A stretch of DNA of 35,870 bases from Fidelibacterota bacterium (lineage in GTDB: Bacteria > Fidelibacterota > Marinisomatia > Marinisomatales > TCS55): assembly GCA_022561485.1 (NCBI GenBank), contig JADFRD010000013.1, positions 1 to 35,870 of the forward strand, given 5' to 3'. The notes under the pieces are model-generated. The model worked only from the letters and a program-made list of their open reading frames with translations, did not search any database and had not been told where the DNA came from. This document shows positions 6,423 to 14,354 of this stretch, in pieces (positions within the stretch are counted from its first letter, which is position 1; each line of letters starts with the position of its first letter). The translations under genes and the position numbers were made by a program.

Positions 6423-8159
6423 GTGCTGAAAAAATACGACCGTTTTGAATTTAGTGAAAAAGATTTCACATCACAATTAGGGCGGAAACCGTCCGAAATT
6501 GAATATAATCTTTTAAAACACTTTTTCTATTCAAGGTATTTGAGTCATCCAATTCCTGAATTAAGGAATATACTCGCGAAAAACAATCAGCAAATATTGT
6601 ATGCAGATTCCCAAAACTTGGTGGTTGGAACTGAAAGCAAAAATTCAATCACGACATGTTCAGCATTACGGACACAATATGCGTTTGGAATAAAACCGAT
6701 ACTTAAATTTCATAGCTCACTTTCAAAAATTACCCTTGGGAAGATTGATAAAGATAAAAAGCTGAATTATCCAATTCATGGAAATGAATCATTACTATTC
6801 ATCCAAGATGGCGCCAATCTGAAAAAAGCATGTTCAGAAATAATTGATTTGGGCTATGTCAGTATCCTCATAGTCCATCCGGGTTCGTTGGGTAATGTCG
6901 TCTTGGATTTATCGAAAAATTCATTTGGTCTTGATCTTAAATTATCAAAAGCGGATGACACAAGAATTTTATCGGATATTCAAATCCACGGTGTATTATG
7001 TGTTTTAAACCCGGAGCTTGCATCCGACATTAATAATATTTGTCATAAACAACGATTGAGCAACCGCATTTTAGGACAATTGAAATCCTCCCAATTCATT
7101 TCTCTATTGATTCATAATATTTTAAAAGCAAGTTTGCCCCTGGCGTCATTCTTTCCCTCTGAAGCACCTTCACAAACATTAACTCCTGTGGTTAAAACAA
7201 AGGAAAATCGAACAGACATAAAAACGGTCAAAGAATTAAAAAACTATTCTAAGCATGTATTGACTATCTGGAAATTAATCAAAAAACAAAAATTGAATTA
7301 TTTAAAGCCAAAAAAATATGCTATAGGAACAATGGCCGTTTATAAAAGCAAAAAGGATATTGCTGTAGCCGTTCCTGATAATAGCCATTTTTTGAAATAT
7401 GATATTAAAACAGGAAGTAGAATTCTCATTGCGAATGCAAGCAGGCAGTTGGTCAATAAAGGGTTTAAACCTTTGGGTTTTACCATGATTATGCATGGAG
7501 GTGATTTAAGGAAAAATGATGATCAATGGGAGATGCAGGAAATGGTTATGGGGGCGGTGGAAACAAGTCAATTATTAAATATGAAACTTATTAATCTACT
7601 GATGACATCCGATAATATTCATCCTGATTTGGACGTATGTGTTTTTGGTGAAAAAATGGTTAACACCATTCATATTGATGAATCATTTCAGAATGAAAAT
7701 AACTTTATTACCATGCTGGGGAGTCATCGTGGTGAATTGAACGGTTCTTTATATCAAAAGGAAATTCAAAAAATATCAAGCAAGTTGATTCCGTCCGTGG
7801 ATTTGGGAATGGAAGCGCGACTGCAGGAGGTCGTTTTACAGGGAATTCAAACTCGATTAATTCAATCAGTCAGCAATGTATCCACTGGTGGATTGGCCGC
7901 CGCAATAGCCAAGTCAATAAGTCAATCTGAAAATGGTATCGGCGCACGAATTCATTTATCCAGAAAACTCCGCCAGGATGAAATGCTGTTTGGTGAAACA
8001 CAGGGGTTGGTTATTGTATCAATCGAAGAGAGTGATTTGATGGAGTTTGAACGAATTTGTATGAACATTGGGATTCCGTCCACAACAATCGGCAGAGTGA
8101 CAGGGGATGGGAGGTTTCAATTTAATGACGTGGTGAATGTTGCACGGGATGATTTTTAG
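6423..8159 (+). CDS. Divergent PurL (FGAM synthase large subunit) paralogue, probably not catalytic
   Basis: 578 aa from a GTG with AGGAG eight bases upstream. The layout follows small PurL end to end. The N-terminal 'LGRKPSEIEYNL' matches PurL 'LGREPNLTE..', and 'ESKNSITTCSALRTQYAFGIKPI' corresponds to the ESHNHPSA...FxMGARPI ATP/FGAR region. The second half has 'ETSQLLNMKLINLLMTSDN' in place of 'EACRALGTPVVSGNVSFYN', then 'VSNVSTGGLAAAIAKS' and 'LFGETQGLVIVSI...IGRVTGDGRF', the AIRS C-terminal domain. The catalytic HCSYK motif reads FFYSRY and the HNHP motif is lost, so normal ATP-dependent amidination is unlikely. The best-kept region is the C-terminal AIRS domain. Possible roles are a regulatory subunit or an unrelated binding function. 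No other purine gene is beside it. Confidence 0.7.
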   Translation: MLKKYDRFEFSEKDFTSQLGRKPSEIEYNLLKHFFYSRYLSHPIPELRNILAKNNQQILYADSQNLVVGTESKNSITTCSALRTQYAFGIKPILKFHSSLSKITLGKIDKDKKLNYPIHGNESLLFIQDGANLKKACSEIIDLGYVSILIVHPGSLGNVVLDLSKNSFGLDLKLSKADDTRILSDIQIHGVLCVLNPELASDINNICHKQRLSNRILGQLKSSQFISLLIHNILKASLPLASFFPSEAPSQTLTPVVKTKENRTDIKTVKELKNYSKHVLTIWKLIKKQKLNYLKPKKYAIGTMAVYKSKKDIAVAVPDNSHFLKYDIKTGSRILIANASRQLVNKGFKPLGFTMIMHGGDLRKNDDQWEMQEMVMGAVETSQLLNMKLINLLMTSDNIHPDLDVCVFGEKMVNTIHIDESFQNENNFITMLGSHRGELNGSLYQKEIQKISSKLIPSVDLGMEARLQEVVLQGIQTRLIQSVSNVSTGGLAAAIAKSISQSENGIGARIHLSRKLRQDEMLFGETQGLVIVSIEESDLMEFERICMNIGIPSTTIGRVTGDGRFQFNDVVNVARDDF

Positions 8160-8297
8160 ATGCATGATGGAAAATGTGAGATGATGCATGATTAATAAAT
8201 TCTCATGGCTATGTTCTAAAGATAAACTGATTTGCATACTGTTTAAACCATCTGGTTGAACTCCGACGGAGTTTGTGTTTGCCGTGTTCAGTGCCTT

Positions 8298-8366
8298 TAT
8301 AGACATACAATCCCTACAGGATTTCTTTTCATATTTAAAGACTCCGTTAGGAGTCAAATGTCTATA
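8298..8366. repeat. Cloverleaf-like palindromic repeat (REP-like)
   Basis: An outer stem TATAGACAT (8298-8306) with ATGTCTATA (8358-8366) encloses two inner hairpins, AATCCCTACAGGATT (8309-8323) and GACTCCGTTAGGAGTC (8340-8355). A similar ACTCCGACGGAGT palindrome lies just upstream at 8259-8273. Repeats of the type ACTCC-nnn-GGAGT next to ATGTCTATA are, from memory, common in Bacteroidetes-like genomes; their function is not known to me. Confidence 0.5.
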
Positions 8367-8405
8367 ACATCCAATCATAATAGATCAACAACGCCATAGT
8401 CGAAG

Positions 8406-8430
8406 ACCCCGTACACAAAGTGTCGGGGGT
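8406..8430 (-). terminator. GC-rich hairpin, possible terminator downstream of suhB
   Basis: ACCCCG-t-ACAC, a loop AAA, and GTGT-CGGGGGT form a stem with one or two bulges. It is the strongest GC hairpin downstream of the minus-strand suhB gene, though about 200 bases from its stop and without a good U-tract on the minus strand. On the plus strand a T5 run follows eight bases later. Confidence 0.3.
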
Positions 8431-8491
8431 GTTGAATGTTTTTATTATGTCTAATTCAGTTAGTTTATATAACATAGCCATTCTCATTTAA

Positions 8492-8540
8492 CTTCCCCAC
8501 ATTGGGGAAGAAAAATTTTGTCTTCCCCGGTTCGGGGGAG
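8492..8540. repeat. Two tandem CTTCCCC hairpins
   Basis: CTTCCCC-acatt-GGGGAAG (8492-8510) is followed after an A/T spacer by CTTCCCC-ggttc-GGGGGAG (8522-8540). The two share the left arm exactly and have different five-base loops. They look like a duplicated hairpin repeat unit; no function is apparent. Confidence 0.45.
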
Positions 8541-8624
8541 ATGTCCGTAGGATAGTGGGGGATTTAATACTGAATGAGTCCCTGATATTTTTATTCGTAT
8601 TTCACACTTTTTGTAGAAAGTTAT

Positions 8625-9404
8625 TCAGTCGTTAATGATTTGCTTCATTTCCTCGTGAATGAGAGAATTTGAAGCCAAGATTTGATTATCAAATATAGAA
8701 TATGCCGAACCATCCATTTGGGTAATTTTACCGCCGGCTTCTTCGACGATCAAGACTCCGGCCGCAGAATCCCAGGGATGTAAATCAAATTCCCAAAATC
8801 CATCTACTTTCCCACTGGCGACATGGCACAAATCCACAGCAGCCGCTCCTAATCGGCGAACGCCTTGGGTCATATCGGTAAACCGTTTGAAAAGAATCAT
8901 GTTTCTTTCCCATAATTCACCATGTTCGTATCCGAATCCTGTCACGAGGAGTGATTTTTTCAGTTCATTCACGGTTGAGACAGAAATAGAGGAGTCATTA
9001 CAATATGCTCCCTGATTCTTAACAGCCGTATAAACGTGATTTGCGGGTAGTTCAATGATACAGCCGACCATTGCCTTATGGTGGTAATAAACACCGATGG
9101 AGATCGCAAATGATGGATAATTATGTACAAAATTTGTCGTTCCATCTAATGGGTCGATAATCCATTGAAATGTTGATTCCGGCAGGGAGGAACCGGATTC
9201 TTCCGCAAGAATTCCATGATCAGGAAATTCATCATGAATAATTTCGCAGATTAATTGTTCTGATTCTGTATCCGTTTTCGTTACGAGATTGGCTCTGCCC
9301 TTATAACCCGCAACTTTGGGACGATCTTTAGCGGATAAAATCAGTTCGGCGGCAGATTTTCCTGCTTTCACAGCCACATCACGGATGTGGTTTAAGTCCA
9401 TCAT
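8625..9404 (-). CDS. suhB: Inositol-1-monophosphatase family protein
   Basis: 259 aa, the usual length for the family. It hydrolyses inositol phosphates with Mg2+; in bacteria it may also act on related sugar phosphates or on the NusA/rRNA complex as SuhB does. The metal-binding signature is complete: 'LAEESG' (Glu68/69), 'WIIDPLDGTTNF' (Asp84, Asp87) and 'WDSAAGVLIVEEAGGKIT' near the C-terminus. It is cytosolic with no signal peptide. Its ATG at 9404 overlaps the stop of the upstream symporter by one base (TAATG), so the two are almost certainly co-transcribed and translationally coupled. A second ATG directly follows, and either could be used. Substrate assignment within the family is not possible from sequence alone. 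Confidence 0.92.
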   Translation of the reverse strand: MMDLNHIRDVAVKAGKSAAELILSAKDRPKVAGYKGRANLVTKTDTESEQLICEIIHDEFPDHGILAEESGSSLPESTFQWIIDPLDGTTNFVHNYPSFAISIGVYYHHKAMVGCIIELPANHVYTAVKNQGAYCNDSSISVSTVNELKKSLLVTGFGYEHGELWERNMILFKRFTDMTQGVRRLGAAAVDLCHVASGKVDGFWEFDLHPWDSAAGVLIVEEAGGKITQMDGSAYSIFDNQILASNSLIHEEMKQIIND

Positions 9405-10963
9405 TATTTTTTATAGGGTAAATGTTCCTGTGAGAAATATATTTTCGTCATTTTCTTTAGTGCTGTTGAAAGAAAAATAACCGAAATCAAATTCGGAAAC
9501 GTCATAAATCCCAGAGCAGCATCCCCAAAAGCCCATATGGCTTCCAGTTCAGCAATGGCGCCGATGAAAACAAAGACTAAAAAGATCCATTTATAAGGTA
9601 AGATCGCTTTCTTTCCGAAAAGGTAGAAAACAGAACGATCACCATAAAATGACCAGCTAATGGCAGTAGAAACAGCAAACAGCAATACGGATATAGTGAC
9701 AATTTTATCACCATAACTGAATAAAAAGCTCAATCCCTCTTTAAACGCGAAAGACGTTAAAAGACTGCTGTTAAACAAACCTACTTCAAGTATATCTTTA
9801 ACGTGCGTTAGGGTTGGGTCGGCGAAATTCATGTAGAATTGTGTATGCTGCCACGCACCAGTAGAAATAATCACAAGACCCGTTAGCGTACAGATAATAA
9901 TTGTATCGATGAACGGTCCAAGCATGGCCACAGAGCCTTCACGAATCGGATATTTTGTTTTAGCTGTGGAATGGGCGATGGCTGCACTGCCTTGGCCGGC
10001 TTCATTGGAATATAAACCTCGTTTAATTCCCCACAGCATCGTTAATAAAATTCCTCCACCCGCTCCGGCAATCGTTGCGGGAGGGTTGAACGCCATTTCA
10101 AAAACCAATGCAATACTGGGTCCGATTTTATCAAAATTGGCCAGAAGGATGATCGAAGCTGCAAACACATATATGACTGCCATAATGGGTGCCAGATATC
10201 CGGTGACGTACCCGATTCGCTTAATGCCGCCAATAATAACCATACCGATGATTCCGACAAGAATAACACCATTAATCACTTGCTGAACGGATAATTCAAA
10301 ACCGGTCCAAATATGGTGTTTTAATGTAAGAAAATGTTCCGTGCCCAGAAACTGAGACATTTCAGAATAAATTTGATCTGAAACAGTAAAAGCCTGGATC
10401 GCATTGCCTGTGGCAAAAGAGCAAATGACTGCAAATGATGCAAACGCAACAGCAAGCCAACGCCAATTACGTCCCATTCCGGATTCGATGGTATACATAG
10501 GACCGCCGGCTGTCATACCATCGCTGTCTATTTCGCGGTATTTTAAAGCCAGAGAACATTCTGCAAATTTTAATGTTGTTCCAAAAAATGCGGTAACCCA
10601 CATCCAGAATAATGCACCCGGACCTCCATAATATATTGCAGTGGCCACTCCTGCAATATTACCAATCCCCACAGTTGCCGATAATGCAGTGGTCAATGCC
10701 CGGAAATGGTTAAGATCACCTTCGTCATCTGGATTATCATATTTGCCTCGAGTGACATTGATACCGTGCTTGAGATATCTTAACTGGGGAAAACCTAACT
10801 TAATGGTTGTAAATATACCTGTGCCTACCAGAGCAAAAACCATTAATGGTATAGGAGAAAAAGAAGGAAAGGACCAAATACTTTCAAAAAAATCCACTCC
10901 AAAAAACACTAATATTATTAAAATGACCGCGAATGAAATAATTCCCGCTTTTGATCTATTCAT
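9404..10963 (-). CDS. Alanine/glycine:cation symporter family (AGCS) transporter
   Basis: 519 aa from the ATG at 10963, which has AAGG eight bases upstream; the longer TTG-initiated frame to 10996 has no such site. It is an integral inner-membrane protein with about ten or eleven helices. It has the AGCS hallmark 'ATVGIGNIAGVATAIYYGGP' after a 'P.....LKYLKHG..V'-like loop, followed by 'LWMWVTAFFGTTLKFAECSLA', 'GGPMYTIESG', and 'WGIKRGLYSNEAGQGSAAIAH', the best-conserved signature of the family. It imports alanine or glycine with Na+ (or H+). It is translationally coupled to suhB and divergent from comEC, with about 100 bases between the starts. A physiological link with the alanine dehydrogenase gene 20 kb away is possible but not shown. 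Confidence 0.92.
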   Translation of the reverse strand: MNRSKAGIISFAVILIILVFFGVDFFESIWSFPSFSPIPLMVFALVGTGIFTTIKLGFPQLRYLKHGINVTRGKYDNPDDEGDLNHFRALTTALSATVGIGNIAGVATAIYYGGPGALFWMWVTAFFGTTLKFAECSLALKYREIDSDGMTAGGPMYTIESGMGRNWRWLAVAFASFAVICSFATGNAIQAFTVSDQIYSEMSQFLGTEHFLTLKHHIWTGFELSVQQVINGVILVGIIGMVIIGGIKRIGYVTGYLAPIMAVIYVFAASIILLANFDKIGPSIALVFEMAFNPPATIAGAGGGILLTMLWGIKRGLYSNEAGQGSAAIAHSTAKTKYPIREGSVAMLGPFIDTIIICTLTGLVIISTGAWQHTQFYMNFADPTLTHVKDILEVGLFNSSLLTSFAFKEGLSFLFSYGDKIVTISVLLFAVSTAISWSFYGDRSVFYLFGKKAILPYKWIFLVFVFIGAIAELEAIWAFGDAALGFMTFPNLISVIFLSTALKKMTKIYFSQEHLPYKK

Positions 10964-11061
10964 AGTTACCTTGATTTGATTGAAAATTAATGCCAAGTTT
11001 ACATGACTGTTTCATGACAGGCAATCGCCTTTTCAATATGAGTTAATTATTTTATGGCTGT

Positions 11062-13395
11062 ATGGATTTAGTTAATTTATTTAAAAAGACACCATTAGTA
11101 TATATTAGTCTTGCATTTATTTTCGGGTTAATTCTGGGAGAGTTCTTTTCATCAGATCTGGGTGTAATCATTCTATTTACTATTGGATTGTGCTTATTAT
11201 TTACTAAAAAAGATACGATTTTTGTTTTCGGAATTCTTGTTTGCTTATTGTCATTTGGCGCTCATAGAATGCAAACGACATTAATCCTTCAAAACCACTA
11301 TAAATCTGTGGCAAATGAATTCCACGACAACATAGTTGCATATCAGGGAGATATTGCTGAAATAAAACAAACCAAAAAGGGGTTTAAATATCGATTGCAT
11401 TTGTTTGATTTTCAGAATATTGATATTTGGCTCTACCAGAAAACACGTTTGAATTGTGACATTAGCGACACATTGATTGGACAAGGGGAATTTCAACGCA
11501 TCAGTCCGGCAAGAAACCCTGGAGAATTCGATTTTCAATCATTTTATAATCGCCGGAATATATATGGTTGGATATTCCCGGATAAAAATGAACATGTGAC
11601 GATACTCAAAAATAATCATTTCCATTTTGGGCGTTTCATTTCTGAAATCCAAGAAAAAATCCGAACCCATTTCAATGAACATGCGCCCGGTGATGCCGGT
11701 GGTTTATTAAGCGCATTGATTCTGGGTGATAAGTCCGATGTAGCTCCGGATATAAGAGATTCATTTGTAAATACGGGTGTGATCCATGTCTTGGCAGTTT
11801 CAGGATTACATGTTGGCTATGTCCTGATCGTATTGCTGCTCATTAAGAATATGTTTCGGCTCCCTTGGGGTTTAGATCGAATTGTCGTCATTCTTGGCTT
11901 GATTATATTTGTCATTCTAACAGGAGGGAAGGCAAGCGTGATCAGGGCATCCATCATGGCTGGATTGTACGTTATGGCGCCTGTGTTTAACCGATCGGCG
12001 AATATTTGGAATATTATTGGTGGAGCTGCATTGGGTATTTTATGTTTTCGACCCATGGATCTATTTGATTTGGGATTTCAACTGAGTTTTTTAGCGGTGG
12101 GCTCCATCATCTTTTTCTATAATTGGTTTGAGACAGTTCTTCCGGATAAGTTGAAAGTCAGTAAAATCAGCCATAAAGCGCTTCAATTCATTTGGGGATT
12201 GTTTTTGGTATCCCTGGCTGCACAAGTCGGTACATTACCACTCACTTCATATGTATTTGGTAAATTACCGTTGATTGCCCTTATTGCAAATGTATTGATC
12301 GTGCCGTTGATAGGTGTGTTGGTCGGTATCGGGTTTTTTCTTTTATTTTTAGGCTGGATTCCCGGAATGGGTTTTGTTCTGGGAAATTCAGCTTGGCTTA
12401 TTTCAAAGATAATCACATTTTTTACGCATACGTTCTCCATGTTTTCATTTTCCACAATAAATATTAATTTTTCGCTGTTTTTAGTTGTTATATACTTTCT
12501 GGTCTTGGGTTCCATGGTTTTCTTATTTGATAAACGAAAGCGGAAATATGGATTATATATCATAATTATTGTATTAAATATTAGTGTTTGGAAGTGGTCG
12601 TTTAATGATAGGAAACTCGATGTAATATTTTTAGATGTTGGACAAGGAGATGCAGCCATTGTAAGACTCCCAAATAAAAAAGTGATGCTGATCGATACAG
12701 GACCACGGAGTCGTTATGAAGATATGGGTAAAGATGTTGTTTTACCTCTTTTAAACCATTTAGGAATAAATAAGCTCGATTGGGTCGTCATGACTCACCC
12801 CCACAGTGATCATATTGGTGGATTAGTCTCCATAGTAAATGAAATTGAAATTGATACACTATGGGATACATTTATACCTTACACATCACGGACTTATCAG
12901 ACAATTATCGATTTTGCTGATTCGAATGGCATTATTATTAATCGTCCCAGAAGTGGAGAGACGAAAAGATTGTCAGAAAATGTTTATCTTCTTGTTTTAG
13001 CCCCGGATTCTCTTTTTGCAGTAACAGAGCGCAATGTGAATAATGCCAGTATTGTGTTTAAATTAGTATACGGTGAAACAAGTATTTTATTTACCGGTGA
13101 TCTTGAACATGAGGGCGATGAACTGTTGATTCCGTATCAACAATTACTGAAATCAGATGTGTTGAAAGTAGCTCATCACGGTTCCATTACAAGCTCAACA
13201 GACGCATTTCTGGACTTAGTAAATCCGGCGTTGTCTGTAATCTCTGTTGGATGGAAAAATAAGTTTCGCCATCCGTCTCCTATCGTTTTGGAGCGGTTTC
13301 GATCAAGGGAAATTGATGTACACAGAACCGATTTGAATGGAGCACTTTGGATACAATCAGATGGAAAAAATATTAAGGAAGTTAAATGGAATTGA
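11062..13395 (+). CDS. comEC: ComEC/Rec2 DNA-uptake channel protein
   Basis: 777 aa, a full-length ComEC. Order of domains: N-terminal helices, an OB-like DUF4131 segment (about 30-180, including 'GEFDFQSFYNRRNIYGWI'), the Competence membrane domain (about 210-490, 'HVLAVSGLHVGYVLIVLLLI' and 'GGKASVIRASIM'), then a C-terminal metallo-beta-lactamase domain from about 515. The last carries 'DVGQGDAAIV' (about 523-532), 'THPHSDHIGGL' (metal site, about 578) and 'VAHHGS'. It carries single-stranded DNA across the inner membrane during natural transformation, the lactamase domain being the proposed nuclease. There is no clear Shine-Dalgarno. The 3' end overlaps the RNase HII gene by ten bases, so they form one operon. 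Confidence 0.95.
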   Translation: MDLVNLFKKTPLVYISLAFIFGLILGEFFSSDLGVIILFTIGLCLLFTKKDTIFVFGILVCLLSFGAHRMQTTLILQNHYKSVANEFHDNIVAYQGDIAEIKQTKKGFKYRLHLFDFQNIDIWLYQKTRLNCDISDTLIGQGEFQRISPARNPGEFDFQSFYNRRNIYGWIFPDKNEHVTILKNNHFHFGRFISEIQEKIRTHFNEHAPGDAGGLLSALILGDKSDVAPDIRDSFVNTGVIHVLAVSGLHVGYVLIVLLLIKNMFRLPWGLDRIVVILGLIIFVILTGGKASVIRASIMAGLYVMAPVFNRSANIWNIIGGAALGILCFRPMDLFDLGFQLSFLAVGSIIFFYNWFETVLPDKLKVSKISHKALQFIWGLFLVSLAAQVGTLPLTSYVFGKLPLIALIANVLIVPLIGVLVGIGFFLLFLGWIPGMGFVLGNSAWLISKIITFFTHTFSMFSFSTININFSLFLVVIYFLVLGSMVFLFDKRKRKYGLYIIIIVLNISVWKWSFNDRKLDVIFLDVGQGDAAIVRLPNKKVMLIDTGPRSRYEDMGKDVVLPLLNHLGINKLDWVVMTHPHSDHIGGLVSIVNEIEIDTLWDTFIPYTSRTYQTIIDFADSNGIIINRPRSGETKRLSENVYLLVLAPDSLFAVTERNVNNASIVFKLVYGETSILFTGDLEHEGDELLIPYQQLLKSDVLKVAHHGSITSSTDAFLDLVNPALSVISVGWKNKFRHPSPIVLERFRSREIDVHRTDLNGALWIQSDGKNIKEVKWN

Positions 13396-14318
13396 TTGCT
13401 GGAGTAGATGAGGCCGGCCGGGGGCCGCTGGCCGGTCCGGTTGTGGCAGCTGCTGTCATTTTGCCTGAAAATCATCGAATCGAAGGATTGGCCGATTCAA
13501 AAAAACTTTCTGAAAAAATTCGCGAAAAGCTATTTGACAAAATAAACACTCAAGCATTAAGTGTTGGGGTCGGAATAGTGGATAGGGATGAGATTGATAG
13601 GACGAATATTCTTAAGGCGACCCATAAGGCAATGTTTAAAGCATTAGGATCATTAAAACCACAACCTGTTAAGGCATTGATAGATGGATATGCATTACCA
13701 AACCAAATAATACCCAATGAAGGAATTATACATGGTGATGATTTAATTGACTCAATCAAAGCTGCTTCAATTATAGCAAAAGTGGTTCGTGACCGGATCA
13801 TGAAACAGTATGATATTATTTTTCCCGCATACGGCTTTGCCCAACATAAAGGGTATGGTACAAAAAAGCATATTGAACAGTTAATAGAACAAAAAGCCAC
13901 ACCGATTCATCGGCAGACATTCAACCCTGTGCCTGAACATCTTCCAACCATTCAATGGTTAAAGAAAAACAAAAAAGTTGGATATTTCGGGGAACGTTTA
14001 GCTGCTTTAGATTTATATAAAAAAGGATATAAAATCATTTCATTAAATCACCATTGTGCTCCATACGGTGAAATAGATATTGTAGCGGAAAAAGCGAATG
14101 AAATAATATTTGTTGAAGTAAAAACAGCAGCAAGTAAAACAATGGGGAATGTGGAAAACCAGGTAAACGCATCAAAAATTAAAAAATTGACAAATGCTAT
14201 CAATAAATATTTAATGGACAATGATGTAAAAAAAGATATCAGATTAGATGTATATGCAATCACCATTAAAAAAAATGGACCAAGAATGAAACATTTTAAG
14301 GGTATTGAAATTGAATAA
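13386..14318 (+). CDS. rnhB: Fusion of ribonuclease HII and UPF0102/YraN nuclease-like domain
   Basis: 310 aa, longer than RNase HII alone (about 200). Residues 1 to about 190 are RNase HII: 'AGVDEAGRGPLAGPVV' with Asp8/Glu9, 'LADSKKLS', Asp100 in 'ALIDGY', and 'DSIKAASIIAKVVRDR'. Residues about 198-310 are a YraN/UPF0102 domain: 'GYFGERLAALDLYKKGYKI', 'GEIDIVAEKANEIIFVEVK' (the restriction-fold D...ExK pattern) and 'QVNASKIKKL'. RNase HII removes ribonucleotides from DNA and RNA-DNA hybrids; YraN has an endonuclease-like fold with no firmly established role. rnhB and yraN are neighbours in many bacteria; here they are one reading frame with no internal stop or strong start at the joint. The start overlaps comEC by ten bases. 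Confidence 0.92.
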   Translation: MELIAGVDEAGRGPLAGPVVAAAVILPENHRIEGLADSKKLSEKIREKLFDKINTQALSVGVGIVDRDEIDRTNILKATHKAMFKALGSLKPQPVKALIDGYALPNQIIPNEGIIHGDDLIDSIKAASIIAKVVRDRIMKQYDIIFPAYGFAQHKGYGTKKHIEQLIEQKATPIHRQTFNPVPEHLPTIQWLKKNKKVGYFGERLAALDLYKKGYKIISLNHHCAPYGEIDIVAEKANEIIFVEVKTAASKTMGNVENQVNASKIKKLTNAINKYLMDNDVKKDIRLDVYAITIKKNGPRMKHFKGIEIE

Positions 14319-14354
14319 TGGTTGTTTATAGAAACATAACTCCTAATTTTAACC

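Larger units (their letters stand above)
8160..8624. other. Palindrome-rich intergenic stretch without a gene
   Basis: No supported gene. From left to right it holds AACTCCGACGGAGTT (8259-8273), then a cloverleaf-like block (8298-8366), a GC hairpin at 8406-8430, and two CTTCCCC hairpins at 8492-8540. Together these look like REP or decayed mobile DNA, and some may serve as a terminator for suhB, which ends at 8625 on the minus strand. The last 80 bases show nothing. Confidence 0.5.

Noticed and set aside
8019-8378. Minus-strand ORF of 119 codons
   Set aside because: It overlaps the 3' end of the PurL-like gene and then the palindromic repeats; no coding signature.
8259-8540. CRISPR-like array
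   Set aside because: Palindromes differ in sequence and spacing, with no regular repeat-spacer pattern and no cas gene.
9909-10286. Plus-strand ORFs opposite the AGCS transporter
   Set aside because: Antisense to conserved membrane segments; the translation has no family pattern.
10964-10996. TTG-initiated extension of the AGCS transporter
   Set aside because: No ribosome binding site; the ATG at 10963 has one and begins the usual N-terminus.
12183-12659. Minus-strand ORF of 158 codons opposite comEC
   Set aside because: Antisense to the membrane domain of a clear gene, with no supporting signal.
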